Positions 1 through 5,040 of a DNA stretch of 5,040 nt are shown here, piece after piece. Position 1 is the stretch's first letter. The number at the start of each line of letters is the position of its first letter. Position numbers and translations under genes: made by a program. Origin of the DNA: Dehalococcoidales bacterium. Lineage in GTDB: Bacteria > Chloroflexota > Dehalococcoidia > Dehalococcoidales > GCA-2688105. The stretch spans positions 1-5,040 of the forward strand of contig DAOWJS010000053.1 in NCBI GenBank assembly GCA_030640255.1, written 5' to 3'. The notes below the pieces were generated by a model. The model ran no database searches. It was not told the origin of the DNA and saw only the letters and a program-made list of their open reading frames with translations.

Positions 1-20
1 CCCTTTATTATTTTTCCTTC

Positions 21-78
21 AAAGGAGAGGGGGAACTGGTTATGTAAGAGAGGCGAAGCCTCTCTTTAACTCTCCTTT
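21..78. repeat. Nested inverted repeat, hairpin family copy 1
   Basis: The inner hairpin spans 46-66: a perfect 9-bp stem, AAGAGAGGC at 46-54 pairing with GCCTCTCTT at 58-66, closed by a GAA loop. An outer inverted repeat surrounds it, AAAGGAGA at 21-28 against TCTCCTTT at 71-78, so the whole unit could fold as one long stem with an internal bulge. Close relatives occur at 178-199, 268-290 and 2461-2484. All share a central purine-run, GC, short loop, GC, pyrimidine-run design. I read it as a dispersed REP-like intergenic repeat; no coding capacity is evident. Function is unknown. Confidence 0.7.
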
Positions 79-93
79 AGCGCTTACTCCCTT

Positions 94-224
94 AAGGAGA
101 GGGGGAGGGATTGGTTTTGAAGTGGCTTTGTCTGTCTTTGACTCCTCTTGAAAGGATAATTAAAATAAAGGGTGTTTAAGAGGGGCGGTAGCCCCTCTTT
201 TTAATACCATTCCCCCTCTCCCTT
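94..224. repeat. Imperfect inverted repeat flanking hairpin copy 2
   Basis: AAGGAGAGGGGGA at 94-106 is nearly the reverse complement of TCCCCCTCTCCCTT at 211-224, with one extra base in the right arm. The arms enclose about 100 bases that include the hairpin at 178-199. This repeats the organisation of the unit at 21-78: a central small hairpin between purine-rich and pyrimidine-rich boxes. It is probably another copy of the same dispersed non-coding repeat, with a longer insert. Confidence 0.5.
178..202 (+). terminator. Hairpin with T-run, terminator-like (repeat copy 2)
   Basis: A perfect 9-bp stem, AAGAGGGGC at 178-186 pairing with GCCCCTCTT at 191-199, is closed by a GGTA loop and runs into five consecutive T residues at 198-202 on the + strand. 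This matches the form of a Rho-independent terminator for a rightward transcript entering from left of the window. The same hairpin recurs as a repeat elsewhere without a T-run, so termination may be incidental to its repeat nature. Confidence 0.4.
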
Positions 225-267
225 GTAGATGCGCACAATTGGCAATAAGGTTGTTCATCAATGGGGG

Positions 268-290
268 TTTAAGGGGCGAACCCCCTTAAA
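268..290. repeat. Hairpin repeat copy 3
   Basis: TTTAAGGGG at 268-276 pairs perfectly with CCCCTTAAA at 282-290 around a five-base loop, CGAAC. The core resembles the other hairpins of the window but with a shorter G-run and a TTTAA/TTAAA base. Flanking pyrimidine-rich sequence at 298-311 resembles the boxes around copies 1 and 2. Non-coding, unknown role. Confidence 0.6.
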
Positions 291-322
291 AAACAAATTC
301 CCCCTCTCTTTGGTCGGGGGGA
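288..322 (-). terminator. Candidate terminator of the treT-regulator operon
   Basis: Read on the - strand, TCCCCC (322-317) can pair with GGGGGA (304-299) across a 12-base loop, followed directly by a T-rich tract ATTTGTTTTTT (298-288). This is the arrangement of a Rho-independent terminator and lies about 84 bases beyond the regulator stop codon, where the leftward transcript would need to end. The stem is short (6 bp) with a long loop, and the G/C boxes are also part of the local repeats, so the call is tentative. The remaining 323-405 stretch shows nothing else I can support. Confidence 0.4.
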
Positions 323-405
323 TGAAAGGTAGAACTTTTTTGCCCCTTTTTCGGCTCTGTAATCAAGCTGCAATCTGGCTCAGGCTTCCCAGGTTGTGCC
401 GACTG

Positions 406-729
406 TTATATTTTGCCTTCTTTGGCTGGAGCCGCCTTGTCTCGGCTCTTCCTTGGCTTCCAGCCCAGGAGCATTAACAGTTCCCGCACCGCAGCGTCGC
501 CGCTTAGCACCCCTTTAAGGGGCATGTCGGGGTGTATTAGATACTCGTTGCGCCTGCCAGCCTTGACCTTGGTGACGTAGCCGGCGGCTTCAAGGTCCTT
601 GATGATGCTGTGAGTTGCCCTCTCGGTGATGCCCACCGCATCGCCAATGTCCCTGGCTGTCCTACGGGGATGCTTGGCAATAGCAGCTAGGACGAGGCTA
701 TGATTGGTTACGAATGACCACTCAGGCAT
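406..729 (-). CDS. Winged helix-turn-helix transcriptional regulator
   Basis: This is a 107-residue cytoplasmic protein, most likely a DNA-binding transcription regulator. Residues about 10-50 form a MarR-like helix-turn-helix: a helix ending at IAKHPRRTARDIGD (17-30), then VGITERATHSIIKDLEAAGY (32-51), the recognition helix. A basic wing follows, VTKVKAGRRNEYLIHP (52-67). The ITERA...DLEAAGY...GRRN.Y.IHP.MPL pattern matches a small family of stand-alone winged-helix proteins seen in archaea and some bacteria. No ligand domain is evident; the C-terminus (91-107) is lysine/arginine-rich and probably disordered. The ATG overlaps the treT stop by 8 bases, and GAGG (739-736 on the - strand) sits 6 bases before it, so translation is coupled to treT. 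That context suggests control of treT or autoregulation, which is inference. The family call is firm; the regulated target is not known. Confidence 0.85.
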   Translation of the reverse strand: MPEWSFVTNHSLVLAAIAKHPRRTARDIGDAVGITERATHSIIKDLEAAGYVTKVKAGRRNEYLIHPDMPLKGVLSGDAAVRELLMLLGWKPRKSRDKAAPAKEGKI

Positions 730-1993
730 TTTTGACCTCGGTTGAGAGGGTCTGGAAAATCCTTAGATAATCGCCTAGGTACCTGGTGATGAGAAACTTT
801 TCTTGAACCAGGCGTCTGCCGGCACTTCCGAGCCTGCCAGCAGCCTCGCTATCCCGCAACAGGTAGGTTATGGCCTCTACCCACTCATTCACCGAGCGCA
901 CTAGGTAGCCGGTTTCCCGATGTATTATCTGGAGGGCGATACCCCCCACATCACTCGCCACCACCGGACAGCCCTTCCACAAGGCCTCGGCGACGACCAG
1001 CCCAAAACCCTCGCGAATCGATTTTTGCACCACCACGCTGGCTGCCTGCTGAAAGGCATTGAGCTCTGGGCTGCCCACTCCGTTCTGCCCCCACAGTATA
1101 TGAATATCGCCCTTGCCCTGGGCATGGGCGGCAGTGCGTTGGTACCATGACCAGGCTTCGGGGTCATCGCCAGCGCCACCCCCCGCCAGCACCAATTGCA
1201 CCTCGGGGAATTCTTTCCTCAGCAAATCATATATGTCGATAACCCCGCAGAAATCTTTCCATGGGTCGAAACGGGATACCTTGAAGATAAAGGGACGACC
1301 CGGGTCAACACCATAGCGCAGGAGAATATTATGGACTTCCCCATTATCCAGGAGGCGATTCTTGATGCTCAGGGGGTCTATCCCCGGGGGCACCTCGAAA
1401 CACCGGGGGACGCGAAAGTCCTTGGGGAAGTATTGTCTCTTGGTGAATATGGCAGCATCGTAGATATCAACATAAGGCTTCAGAAATCTCCAAATACCAG
1501 GGCGAGGGGTGCTGAGGTCTAGGTGACAGCGCCATATCCAAATACCTGGATTTCGATGACCATTTCTCTGACGCAGAAGTCGCAGAACCCCCGCCGGCTG
1601 AGGGTCATGAACTACAACAAAATCATAGGTTCCGTTAGAGTTCAGAAGGTCGGCATTCAGACTGTTGTACTTTAGCCATGTCTCTTTCATATGAGATTTC
1701 AGCCGTACCGGCATCCCTTGGAGTCCATTGTGCATGGTCTTGGTAACCTTATAGAACTCGTCCGCCCCGTGCAGGATACACCACTCGGCATTCAATTCCA
1801 GGTCGCACATCAGCGGAACCAAAGCCTTCAGTGTCTCGGCTACCCCGCCACCAGCGGCGGTAGCATTGAGATGAAGCACTCTGGCTCCACGTAAGGGTTT
1901 AGCCAACTCCCTCAATTCCTGAATGCATTCCTCTCCCACTATGGATATGTATTCACTCAGTGAGCGTCTGTGGGCGAGAACGCATTCAGTCAT
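722..1993 (-). CDS. treT: Trehalose synthase TreT (GT4 glycosyltransferase)
   Basis: This 423-residue enzyme is expected to transfer glucose from a nucleotide sugar (ADP- or UDP-glucose) to glucose, giving trehalose, a reversible cytosolic reaction. The GT-B fold is visible: HLNATAAGGGVAE (41-53) is the N-terminal glycine-rich acceptor-side loop, VVVHDPQPAG (126-135) and WRCHLDLSTP (154-163) are signatures of the TreT branch, VSRFDPWKD (239-247) opens the donor domain, and E328 and E336 in REGFGLVVAE form the E-X7-E motif of retaining GT4 enzymes. The C-terminal FLITRYLGDYLRIF (400-413) is also typical of TreT. Length agrees with the family at about 410-420 residues, so the gene is intact. 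The ATG is supported by AGGAG (2005-2001 on the - strand) with a 7-base spacer. It is the first gene of a leftward operon with the winged-helix regulator. A related retaining GT4 specificity cannot be excluded, but the HDPQPAG/CHLDLSTP pair makes TreT strongly preferred. Confidence 0.9.
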   Translation of the reverse strand: MTECVLAHRRSLSEYISIVGEECIQELRELAKPLRGARVLHLNATAAGGGVAETLKALVPLMCDLELNAEWCILHGADEFYKVTKTMHNGLQGMPVRLKSHMKETWLKYNSLNADLLNSNGTYDFVVVHDPQPAGVLRLLRQRNGHRNPGIWIWRCHLDLSTPRPGIWRFLKPYVDIYDAAIFTKRQYFPKDFRVPRCFEVPPGIDPLSIKNRLLDNGEVHNILLRYGVDPGRPFIFKVSRFDPWKDFCGVIDIYDLLRKEFPEVQLVLAGGGAGDDPEAWSWYQRTAAHAQGKGDIHILWGQNGVGSPELNAFQQAASVVVQKSIREGFGLVVAEALWKGCPVVASDVGGIALQIIHRETGYLVRSVNEWVEAITYLLRDSEAAGRLGSAGRRLVQEKFLITRYLGDYLRIFQTLSTEVKNA

Positions 1994-2208
1994 TTTTTCA
2001 CTCCTGTTTTAGACCGGCTGCTCACAGGCATAATCACAATTCAACCCGAAACCAACCATACCATCCTATCCATTACCATTGACATTGTGGCTAACCTTTA
2101 TTTATTAACTCTACATTCAAGAAATGCCTTACATGCTAAATGATGCTGGAAATCTATTACCAGATTAGAAAGACTATACTAATATTACTTGAAATACATT
2201 TCTAGTAT

Positions 2209-2237
2209 TGTATATCACATATTATTTGGATTGTCAA
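2209..2237 (-). promoter_or_regulatory. Sigma70-type promoter for the treT operon
   Basis: On the - strand a perfect -35 box TTGACA (2237-2232) is followed after 17 bases by TATACA (2214-2209). The overlapping TACAAT (2212-2207, 19-base spacer) is an alternative -10. The start point would fall near 2200, giving a leader of about 200 bases before the treT ATG at 1993. No terminator or obvious riboswitch fold is recognised in that leader. Confidence 0.55.
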
Positions 2238-2266
2238 GTAGTTTTCAAGCCTATTTTCAAAAATAG
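2231..2266. promoter_or_regulatory. Phased TTTTCAA heptamers, possible operator
   Basis: Three related heptamers, TTGTCAA (2231-2237), TTTTCAA (2242-2248) and TTTTCAA (2254-2260), are spaced 11 and 12 bases apart, about one helical turn. The first covers the -35 box of the leftward promoter. An inverted copy CTTGAAA lies at 2188-2194, just past the -10. The third heptamer is also in the loop side of a small hairpin, CTATTT (2251-2256) with AAATAG (2261-2266). This is a plausible binding array for a regulator, possibly the winged-helix protein of the operon. AT-rich sequence makes chance repeats easy. Confidence 0.3.
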
Positions 2267-2294
2267 TACCAATTGTATGGGGGGAAGGGTGTCG

Positions 2295-2486
2295 ATGCCT
2301 GGATGGAGCTTCCTTAAGTCCGTTGTAGTCAGGGTTGAGGTGGATGACCCGGCAGTCAGGATGTATTACACTATTCCTATGCCCTCGCATAGCGTGTCGG
2401 AAGAGACGGGGGGAGTTTTACCTTCGTACACAACGGTTGAGGGAAAGGGGACTGTAGGTAAGAGAGGGGCGCAAGCCCCTCTCTAA
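2295..2486 (+). pseudogene. Possible 3' remnant of a serine recombinase gene
   Basis: An open frame encodes FLKSVVVRVEVDD (from 2310) followed by VRMYYTIPMP and then a short tail with VLPSY. In large serine recombinases the extreme C-terminus often reads as a hydrophobic beta strand, a spacer, then a Y-T-[IL]-P-[ML]-P strand and a loose tail, which this resembles. No catalytic domain, zinc ribbon or recombinase domain precedes it: upstream of about 2290 the sequence turns AT-rich and does not continue the homology. The frame ends at TAA (2484-2486) inside a repeat hairpin, so the last residues (about 2440 onward) are repeat-derived. I therefore read it as a degraded trace of a former mobile element, not an active gene. 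The resemblance is from memory of the family; it could be a chance open frame. Confidence 0.35.
2461..2484. repeat. Hairpin repeat copy 4, GCAA tetraloop
   Basis: AGAGAGGGGC at 2461-2470 pairs perfectly over 10 bp with GCCCCTCTCT at 2475-2484, closed by a GCAA loop of the stable GNRA type. It is the most perfect member of the family also seen at 46-66, 178-199 and 268-290. No T-run follows on either strand, so it is not a classical terminator. Confidence 0.7.
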
Positions 2487-2487
2487 T

Positions 2488-2533
2488 CCTTCTATAGGAA
2501 GGACTTCCCCTTCTCCCTTGAGGGAGAGGGGGA
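2488..2533. repeat. Companion hairpins downstream of copy 4
   Basis: A small stem, CCTTC (2488-2492) with GAAGG (2498-2502), is followed by a longer one, TCCCCTTCTCCC at 2506-2517 pairing with GGGAGAGGGGGA at 2522-2533. The long stem is 12 bp with one G-T pair and a TTGA loop. The arms are the same purine/pyrimidine boxes that flank copies 1 and 2, so this whole 2459-2550 stretch is one repeat cluster. It sits between the recombinase-like remnant and the amr promoter. Confidence 0.6.
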
Positions 2534-2573
2534 TAAAGGGGGTGAGGGTGATACCAAATATCAATCTATGGGC

Positions 2574-2579
2574 TATAAT
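2574..2579 (+). promoter_or_regulatory. -10 box for the amr operon (upstream candidate)
   Basis: A perfect TATAAT lies 39 bases before the amrS ATG. The -35 position with a 17-base spacer reads ATACCA (2551-2556), a weak match. Initiation near 2586 would leave a leader of about 33 bases that keeps the Shine-Dalgarno sequence intact, which is why I prefer this box to the one at 2597-2602. Confidence 0.45.
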
Positions 2580-2593
2580 TGATAATACCTAAG

Positions 2594-2602
2594 TGATATA
2601 AT
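2594..2602 (+). promoter_or_regulatory. Extended -10 box for the amr operon (alternative)
   Basis: TGATATAAT is a perfect extended -10 element (TGnTATAAT), which can work without a -35 box. Transcription would start near 2609, inside the Shine-Dalgarno sequence AGAGGA (2608-2613), leaving a nearly leaderless message. That makes it either a weakly translated start or a chance match in AT-rich sequence. Two TATAAT boxes 23 bases apart are still noteworthy. Confidence 0.3.
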
Positions 2603-2618
2603 TAGTTAGAGGAATAAG

Positions 2619-3671
2619 ATGAATGTAACTGCCTATGAGGCACTGCTCTACGAAAAGCTGCCCAACTCCAGGGTAAGGTGTAATATCTGCCAGTGGCGTT
2701 GCACTATAGGTCCAGACAAGCTTGGCGTTTGTAAAATGTATCAGAATAGGGATGGGAGCCTGTATAACCTGAACTACGCCCAGGCATCATCGGTAGCCGT
2801 TGACCCTATTGAAAAGAAACCTTTGTTCCACTTCTTCCCCGGTAGCTCGGTTTTCTCCCTCGGCGGTTGGGGCTGCAACTTCCACTGCCAGGACTGCCAG
2901 AACTGGGAGATTTCCTGCGTTGAGATTGCCGAGCCAGGGCGCGGTTCTAGGGAAATTCAACCTCAAGAGGCGGTGGAGCTGGCTAAGAGCTACCACTGCC
3001 AGGGCATTGCCTGGACATACAATGAGCCTACCATATGGTTTGAATATACTCTGGACTCAGCCAAGCTGGCTAAAGAGAACAACCTATATACCGTCTATGT
3101 CACCAATGGCTACCTGACCCCTGAGGCGCTGGATACTATCGGACCCTATCTGGATGCCTGGCGAGTTGATGTTAAGGGTTTCTCTGATACCCTTTACCGT
3201 GAGCTGGCCAAGGTTACTCGGTGGCGAGAGATACTTGAGGTTGCCCGGCGGGCTAAAGACAAGTGGAAAATGCACGTTGAGGTGGTTACCAATATCATAC
3301 CCACCATGAATGATGATGACCAGCAACTTGAGGGCATTGCTAGCTGGATAAGAGATAACCTGGGTGAACTAACCCCGTGGCATGTAACCCGGTTTTTTCC
3401 CAATTACCGTATGATGCACTTACCCCCAACCCCGGTGTCCACCCTTGAGCATGCCTACGATATTGGTAAGAAAGCCGGTCTTAAGTTTGTCTATGCCGGC
3501 AATGTTCCCGGACACCAGAGTGAGAGCACCTTCTGCTCCTCCTGTGGTAGGCTTATCGTATCGAGGTCTGGCTATCAGACTGAGGTATTAGGTCTGGAAG
3601 GTTCAAGATGCAAGTTCTGCGGGGCAGAACTTAATTTTAGAACATCTGGGGCAGAGAGGAGACTATCATGA
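2619..3671 (+). CDS. amrS: AmmeMemoRadiSam system radical SAM enzyme
   Basis: This 350-residue cytosolic protein is the radical SAM member of the AmmeMemoRadiSam system; its substrate is not established as far as I know. CNFHCQDC (86-93) is the CX3CX2C motif that binds the 4Fe-4S cluster and S-adenosylmethionine, preceded by FSLGGWG. The N-terminus has C21, C24, C28 and C38, typical of this family and suggesting a second metal or cluster site. TYNEPTIW (133-140) and WRVDVKGF (181-188) are family motifs of the barrel. A C-terminal zinc-ribbon pattern, C306-X2-C309 and C331-X2-C334, follows GNVPGH (294-299). Length is normal for AmrS (about 330-350). The ATG is supported by AGAGGA (2608-2613). 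The stop overlaps the next ATG as ATGA (3668-3671), so it is translationally coupled to the AmrB-AmrA fusion. An activating enzyme of the pyruvate-formate-lyase type is the nearest alternative, but partner genes rule it out. Confidence 0.93.
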   Translation: MNVTAYEALLYEKLPNSRVRCNICQWRCTIGPDKLGVCKMYQNRDGSLYNLNYAQASSVAVDPIEKKPLFHFFPGSSVFSLGGWGCNFHCQDCQNWEISCVEIAEPGRGSREIQPQEAVELAKSYHCQGIAWTYNEPTIWFEYTLDSAKLAKENNLYTVYVTNGYLTPEALDTIGPYLDAWRVDVKGFSDTLYRELAKVTRWREILEVARRAKDKWKMHVEVVTNIIPTMNDDDQQLEGIASWIRDNLGELTPWHVTRFFPNYRMMHLPPTPVSTLEHAYDIGKKAGLKFVYAGNVPGHQSESTFCSSCGRLIVSRSGYQTEVLGLEGSRCKFCGAELNFRTSGAERRLS

Positions 3672-4975
3672 GCAGGAAGCCGGTTGTCGCCGGGCAATTT
3701 TATCCCGCCTCATCTTCCCAGCTAAGGGCAATGATTGAGCAGTTAGTTGACGAGAAGGGAGCCAAAGAAGACGTAATCGGTCTGGTTTTACCTCACGCCG
3801 GCTATATCTACTCGGGACCGGTGGCCGGTGCGGTTATATCCAGAATCAAATTCAAAGATACCTTTATCATTATGGGTCCCAATCATACTGGGAGGGGAAA
3901 GCCGCTCAGTATCATGACCCAGGGGACATGGGAAACACCCCTGGGTGAGGTAGAGATTGACTCAGAACTGGGTAAGCAGATTTTAGCTACCTCCAGTTAC
4001 TTACAAGAGGATGAGGTAGCTCATCAATATGAACACTCCATTGAGGTTCAGCTCCCGTTTCTACAATATTTCAAGCCGAATATTAAAATAGTGCCTATCG
4101 TCCTCGCTTACTCTAGCGGTGCCGTCTATAAGGAGATTGGTAAGGAGCTCGCCAAGGCGGTTAAGGATTTAAACAAAGAGGTGGTAATCATTGCCTCAAG
4201 TGACATGACTCACTATGAGCCGCAAGAGTCTGCCCAGAGGAAGGATACCCAGGCTATAGAAGCCATACTGGATTTGAACGAGGATGAACTGCTGAAGCGG
4301 GTTGATGAGTTAAATATATCAATGTGTGGCTATGCCCCAACCATCAGCCTCATCTCGGCGGCTAAGGAACTGGAGGCAACCGGGGCAGAACTGGTTAAAT
4401 ACCAGACCAGTGGTGATAGCTCAGGCGATTACTCCAGCGTGGTCGGCTACGCCGGGATAATAATAACCAGGATGTCGCCACTGACGAAATTAGCCAAGAA
4501 AACGGTAGAGACCTATGTTAAGGAAGGTAAGACCCCCCAGTCAGAAGAGCTTACCCCGGAGATGAAGCTGAAGGCCGGTGTCTTCGTGTCAATTCACAAG
4601 TTGGGCGAGCTTAGAGGCTGCATCGGCACCTTTGAGCCCGTCAAGGATAATGTGGCTGAGGAAATTATTGCCAATGCCGTCAGCTCAGCTACCCGAGACC
4701 CCCGCTTCCCACCCATCGCCCCCAATGAGCTTAAAGACCTTGACTACAGCGTGGATGTCCTGACTACCCCTGTGCCAATAGACAGCCAGGACCAGCTTGA
4801 CCCCAAGAAGTATGGGGTTATCGTGGAGTGTGGAATGCGGCGGGGGCTGCTACTCCCTGACCTGGAGGGGGTGGATAGTGTGGACTATCAGATTGACATC
4901 TGCCGCCAGAAGGCAGGAATATTGCCTGATGAGCCAATAAATCTCTACCGCTTTGAGGTGAGGAGATATAAATGA
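3668..4975 (+). CDS. amrB-amrA: AmmeMemoRadiSam protein B-A fusion (MEMO + AMMECR1)
   Basis: This 435-residue protein joins two components that are usually separate. Residues 1 to about 268 are a MEMO (AmrB) domain with the LigB-dioxygenase-like fold: [12 protein letters not shown] (3-14), [11 protein letters not shown] (41-51) and MGPNHTG (69-75). H43, H73 and C220 (in MCGYAP) match the metal ligands of human MEMO1 (H49, H81, C244), and D179/H182 match its D189/H192, so a metal site looks intact. Residues about 270-435 are an AMMECR1 (AmrA) domain with the invariant LRGCIG (315-320) and [10 protein letters not shown] (340-349). There is essentially no linker. Both halves have about normal length, so neither is truncated. 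AGGAG (3657-3661) lies 6 bases before the ATG, which overlaps the amrS stop. With AmrS this provides all three parts from two genes, implying the domains act at one place in equal amounts. Family identity is firm; the reaction is not known. Confidence 0.93.
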   Translation: MSRKPVVAGQFYPASSSQLRAMIEQLVDEKGAKEDVIGLVLPHAGYIYSGPVAGAVISRIKFKDTFIIMGPNHTGRGKPLSIMTQGTWETPLGEVEIDSELGKQILATSSYLQEDEVAHQYEHSIEVQLPFLQYFKPNIKIVPIVLAYSSGAVYKEIGKELAKAVKDLNKEVVIIASSDMTHYEPQESAQRKDTQAIEAILDLNEDELLKRVDELNISMCGYAPTISLISAAKELEATGAELVKYQTSGDSSGDYSSVVGYAGIIITRMSPLTKLAKKTVETYVKEGKTPQSEELTPEMKLKAGVFVSIHKLGELRGCIGTFEPVKDNVAEEIIANAVSSATRDPRFPPIAPNELKDLDYSVDVLTTPVPIDSQDQLDPKKYGVIVECGMRRGLLLPDLEGVDSVDYQIDICRQKAGILPDEPINLYRFEVRRYK

Positions 4976-5019
4976 CTAACTATAGCAGATTAGGCGAACC
5001 ACTATGTTTTGGGAGGTAG
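4972..5019 (+). CDS. 15-codon micro-ORF overlapping the amrB-amrA stop
   Basis: ATG at 4972 overlaps the upstream TGA as ATGA and is preceded by AGGAGA (4961-4966) at a good distance. It encodes [15 protein letters not shown] and ends at TAG (5017-5019). The last two sense codons, GGG AGG, form the ribosome binding site of the next gene, and both frames coincide: 5023 is in phase with 4972, separated only by TAG AAT. It could be a coupling or leader peptide, a small peptide in its own right, or an N-terminal extension cut off by the stop. Against it, AGGAGA also encodes the R-R of a common AMMECR1 ending, so the site may be accidental. Confidence 0.3.
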   Translation: MTNYSRLGEPLCFGR

Positions 5020-5022
5020 AAT

Positions 5023-5040
5023 ATGAAAAGTAAGGCAACC
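5023..5040 (+). CDS. Start of a downstream gene, cut by the window edge
   Basis: ATG at 5023 opens six codons, MKSKAT, to the end of the window. GGGAGG (5011-5016) lies 6 bases upstream, one of the best ribosome binding sites here. It begins 47 bases after the amrB-amrA stop with no terminator between, so it is probably the third gene of the same transcript. An in-frame TAG at 5017-5019 fixes this as the earliest possible start in the frame without readthrough. The visible residues are too few to name a product. Confidence 0.7.

Noticed and set aside
21..322. CRISPR-like array because of repeated GGAGAGGGGG boxes
   Set aside because: The boxes are short, occur in both orientations, differ in length and are irregularly spaced; no constant repeat with uniform spacers.
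229..477. Rightward 82-codon open frame
   Set aside because: It is made of repeat sequence at its start and runs antisense into the 3' end of the winged-helix gene; no ribosome binding site and no recognisable protein character.
1196..1522. Rightward 108-codon open frame inside treT, and several shorter frames at 920-1316 and 1691-1894
   Set aside because: All lie antisense or out of frame within treT, whose full-length family match explains the open frames.
2079..2107. TTGACA on the + strand followed by a T/A-rich stretch as a rightward promoter
   Set aside because: The -10 position (about 2102-2107, TTATTA) is a poor match, and there is no rightward gene until 2619.
2202..2390. Leftward 62-codon open frame in the divergent spacer
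   Set aside because: It spans the treT promoter elements, lacks a ribosome binding site and shows no recognisable motif.
2800..3403. Out-of-frame and antisense open frames across amrS
   Set aside because: They are shadows of amrS, which has continuous family motifs through this whole interval.
4578..4763. 61-codon frame within the AMMECR1 domain
   Set aside because: Out of frame with the conserved LRGCIG and DPRFPP motifs that identify the true reading frame.

Overview
The window looks like bacterial chromosome at about 50% GC in the genes, with AT-rich spacers. Gene content fits an anaerobe: a complete AmmeMemoRadiSam set including a radical SAM enzyme, a TreT-type trehalose synthase common in archaea and some deep-branching bacteria, and an archaeal-looking winged-helix regulator. 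Together with dispersed GGGGAGAGGG-type hairpin repeats, this makes me favour Chloroflexota (Dehalococcoidia-like). That placement is an inference from style, with no marker gene to confirm it.

Layout. Positions 1-405 hold no gene; they contain three copies of a short hairpin repeat family with purine/pyrimidine-rich inverted flanks, and a candidate terminator for the leftward genes. Positions 406-1993 are a leftward two-gene operon: treT (722-1993) followed by a small winged-helix regulator (406-729), whose start overlaps the treT stop by 8 bases. Positions 1994-2618 are a divergent spacer. Its left half is AT-rich and carries a near-consensus leftward promoter with helically phased TTTTCAA-like heptamers. 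Its right half carries what looks like the decayed 3' end of a serine recombinase gene, then a fourth copy of the hairpin repeat, then a rightward promoter region. Positions 2619-4975 are a rightward operon: the radical SAM enzyme amrS, then a fused AmrB (MEMO)-AmrA (AMMECR1) protein, overlapping by ATGA. Just after it come a 15-codon micro-ORF and the first six codons of another gene with a strong ribosome binding site.

How the genes work together. TreT joins NDP-glucose and glucose to make trehalose (or runs in reverse), and the coupled regulator is the obvious candidate to control it. The rightward operon carries all three AmmeMemoRadiSam components in two polypeptides, so the three proteins are expected to act together in one still poorly defined radical-based modification or metal-dependent reaction. 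The gene that starts at the right edge may belong to the same transcript. I see no clear novel defence system, CRISPR array, tRNA or rRNA. The least explained items are the micro-ORF with its in-frame amber codon, the hairpin repeat family and the phased heptamers.
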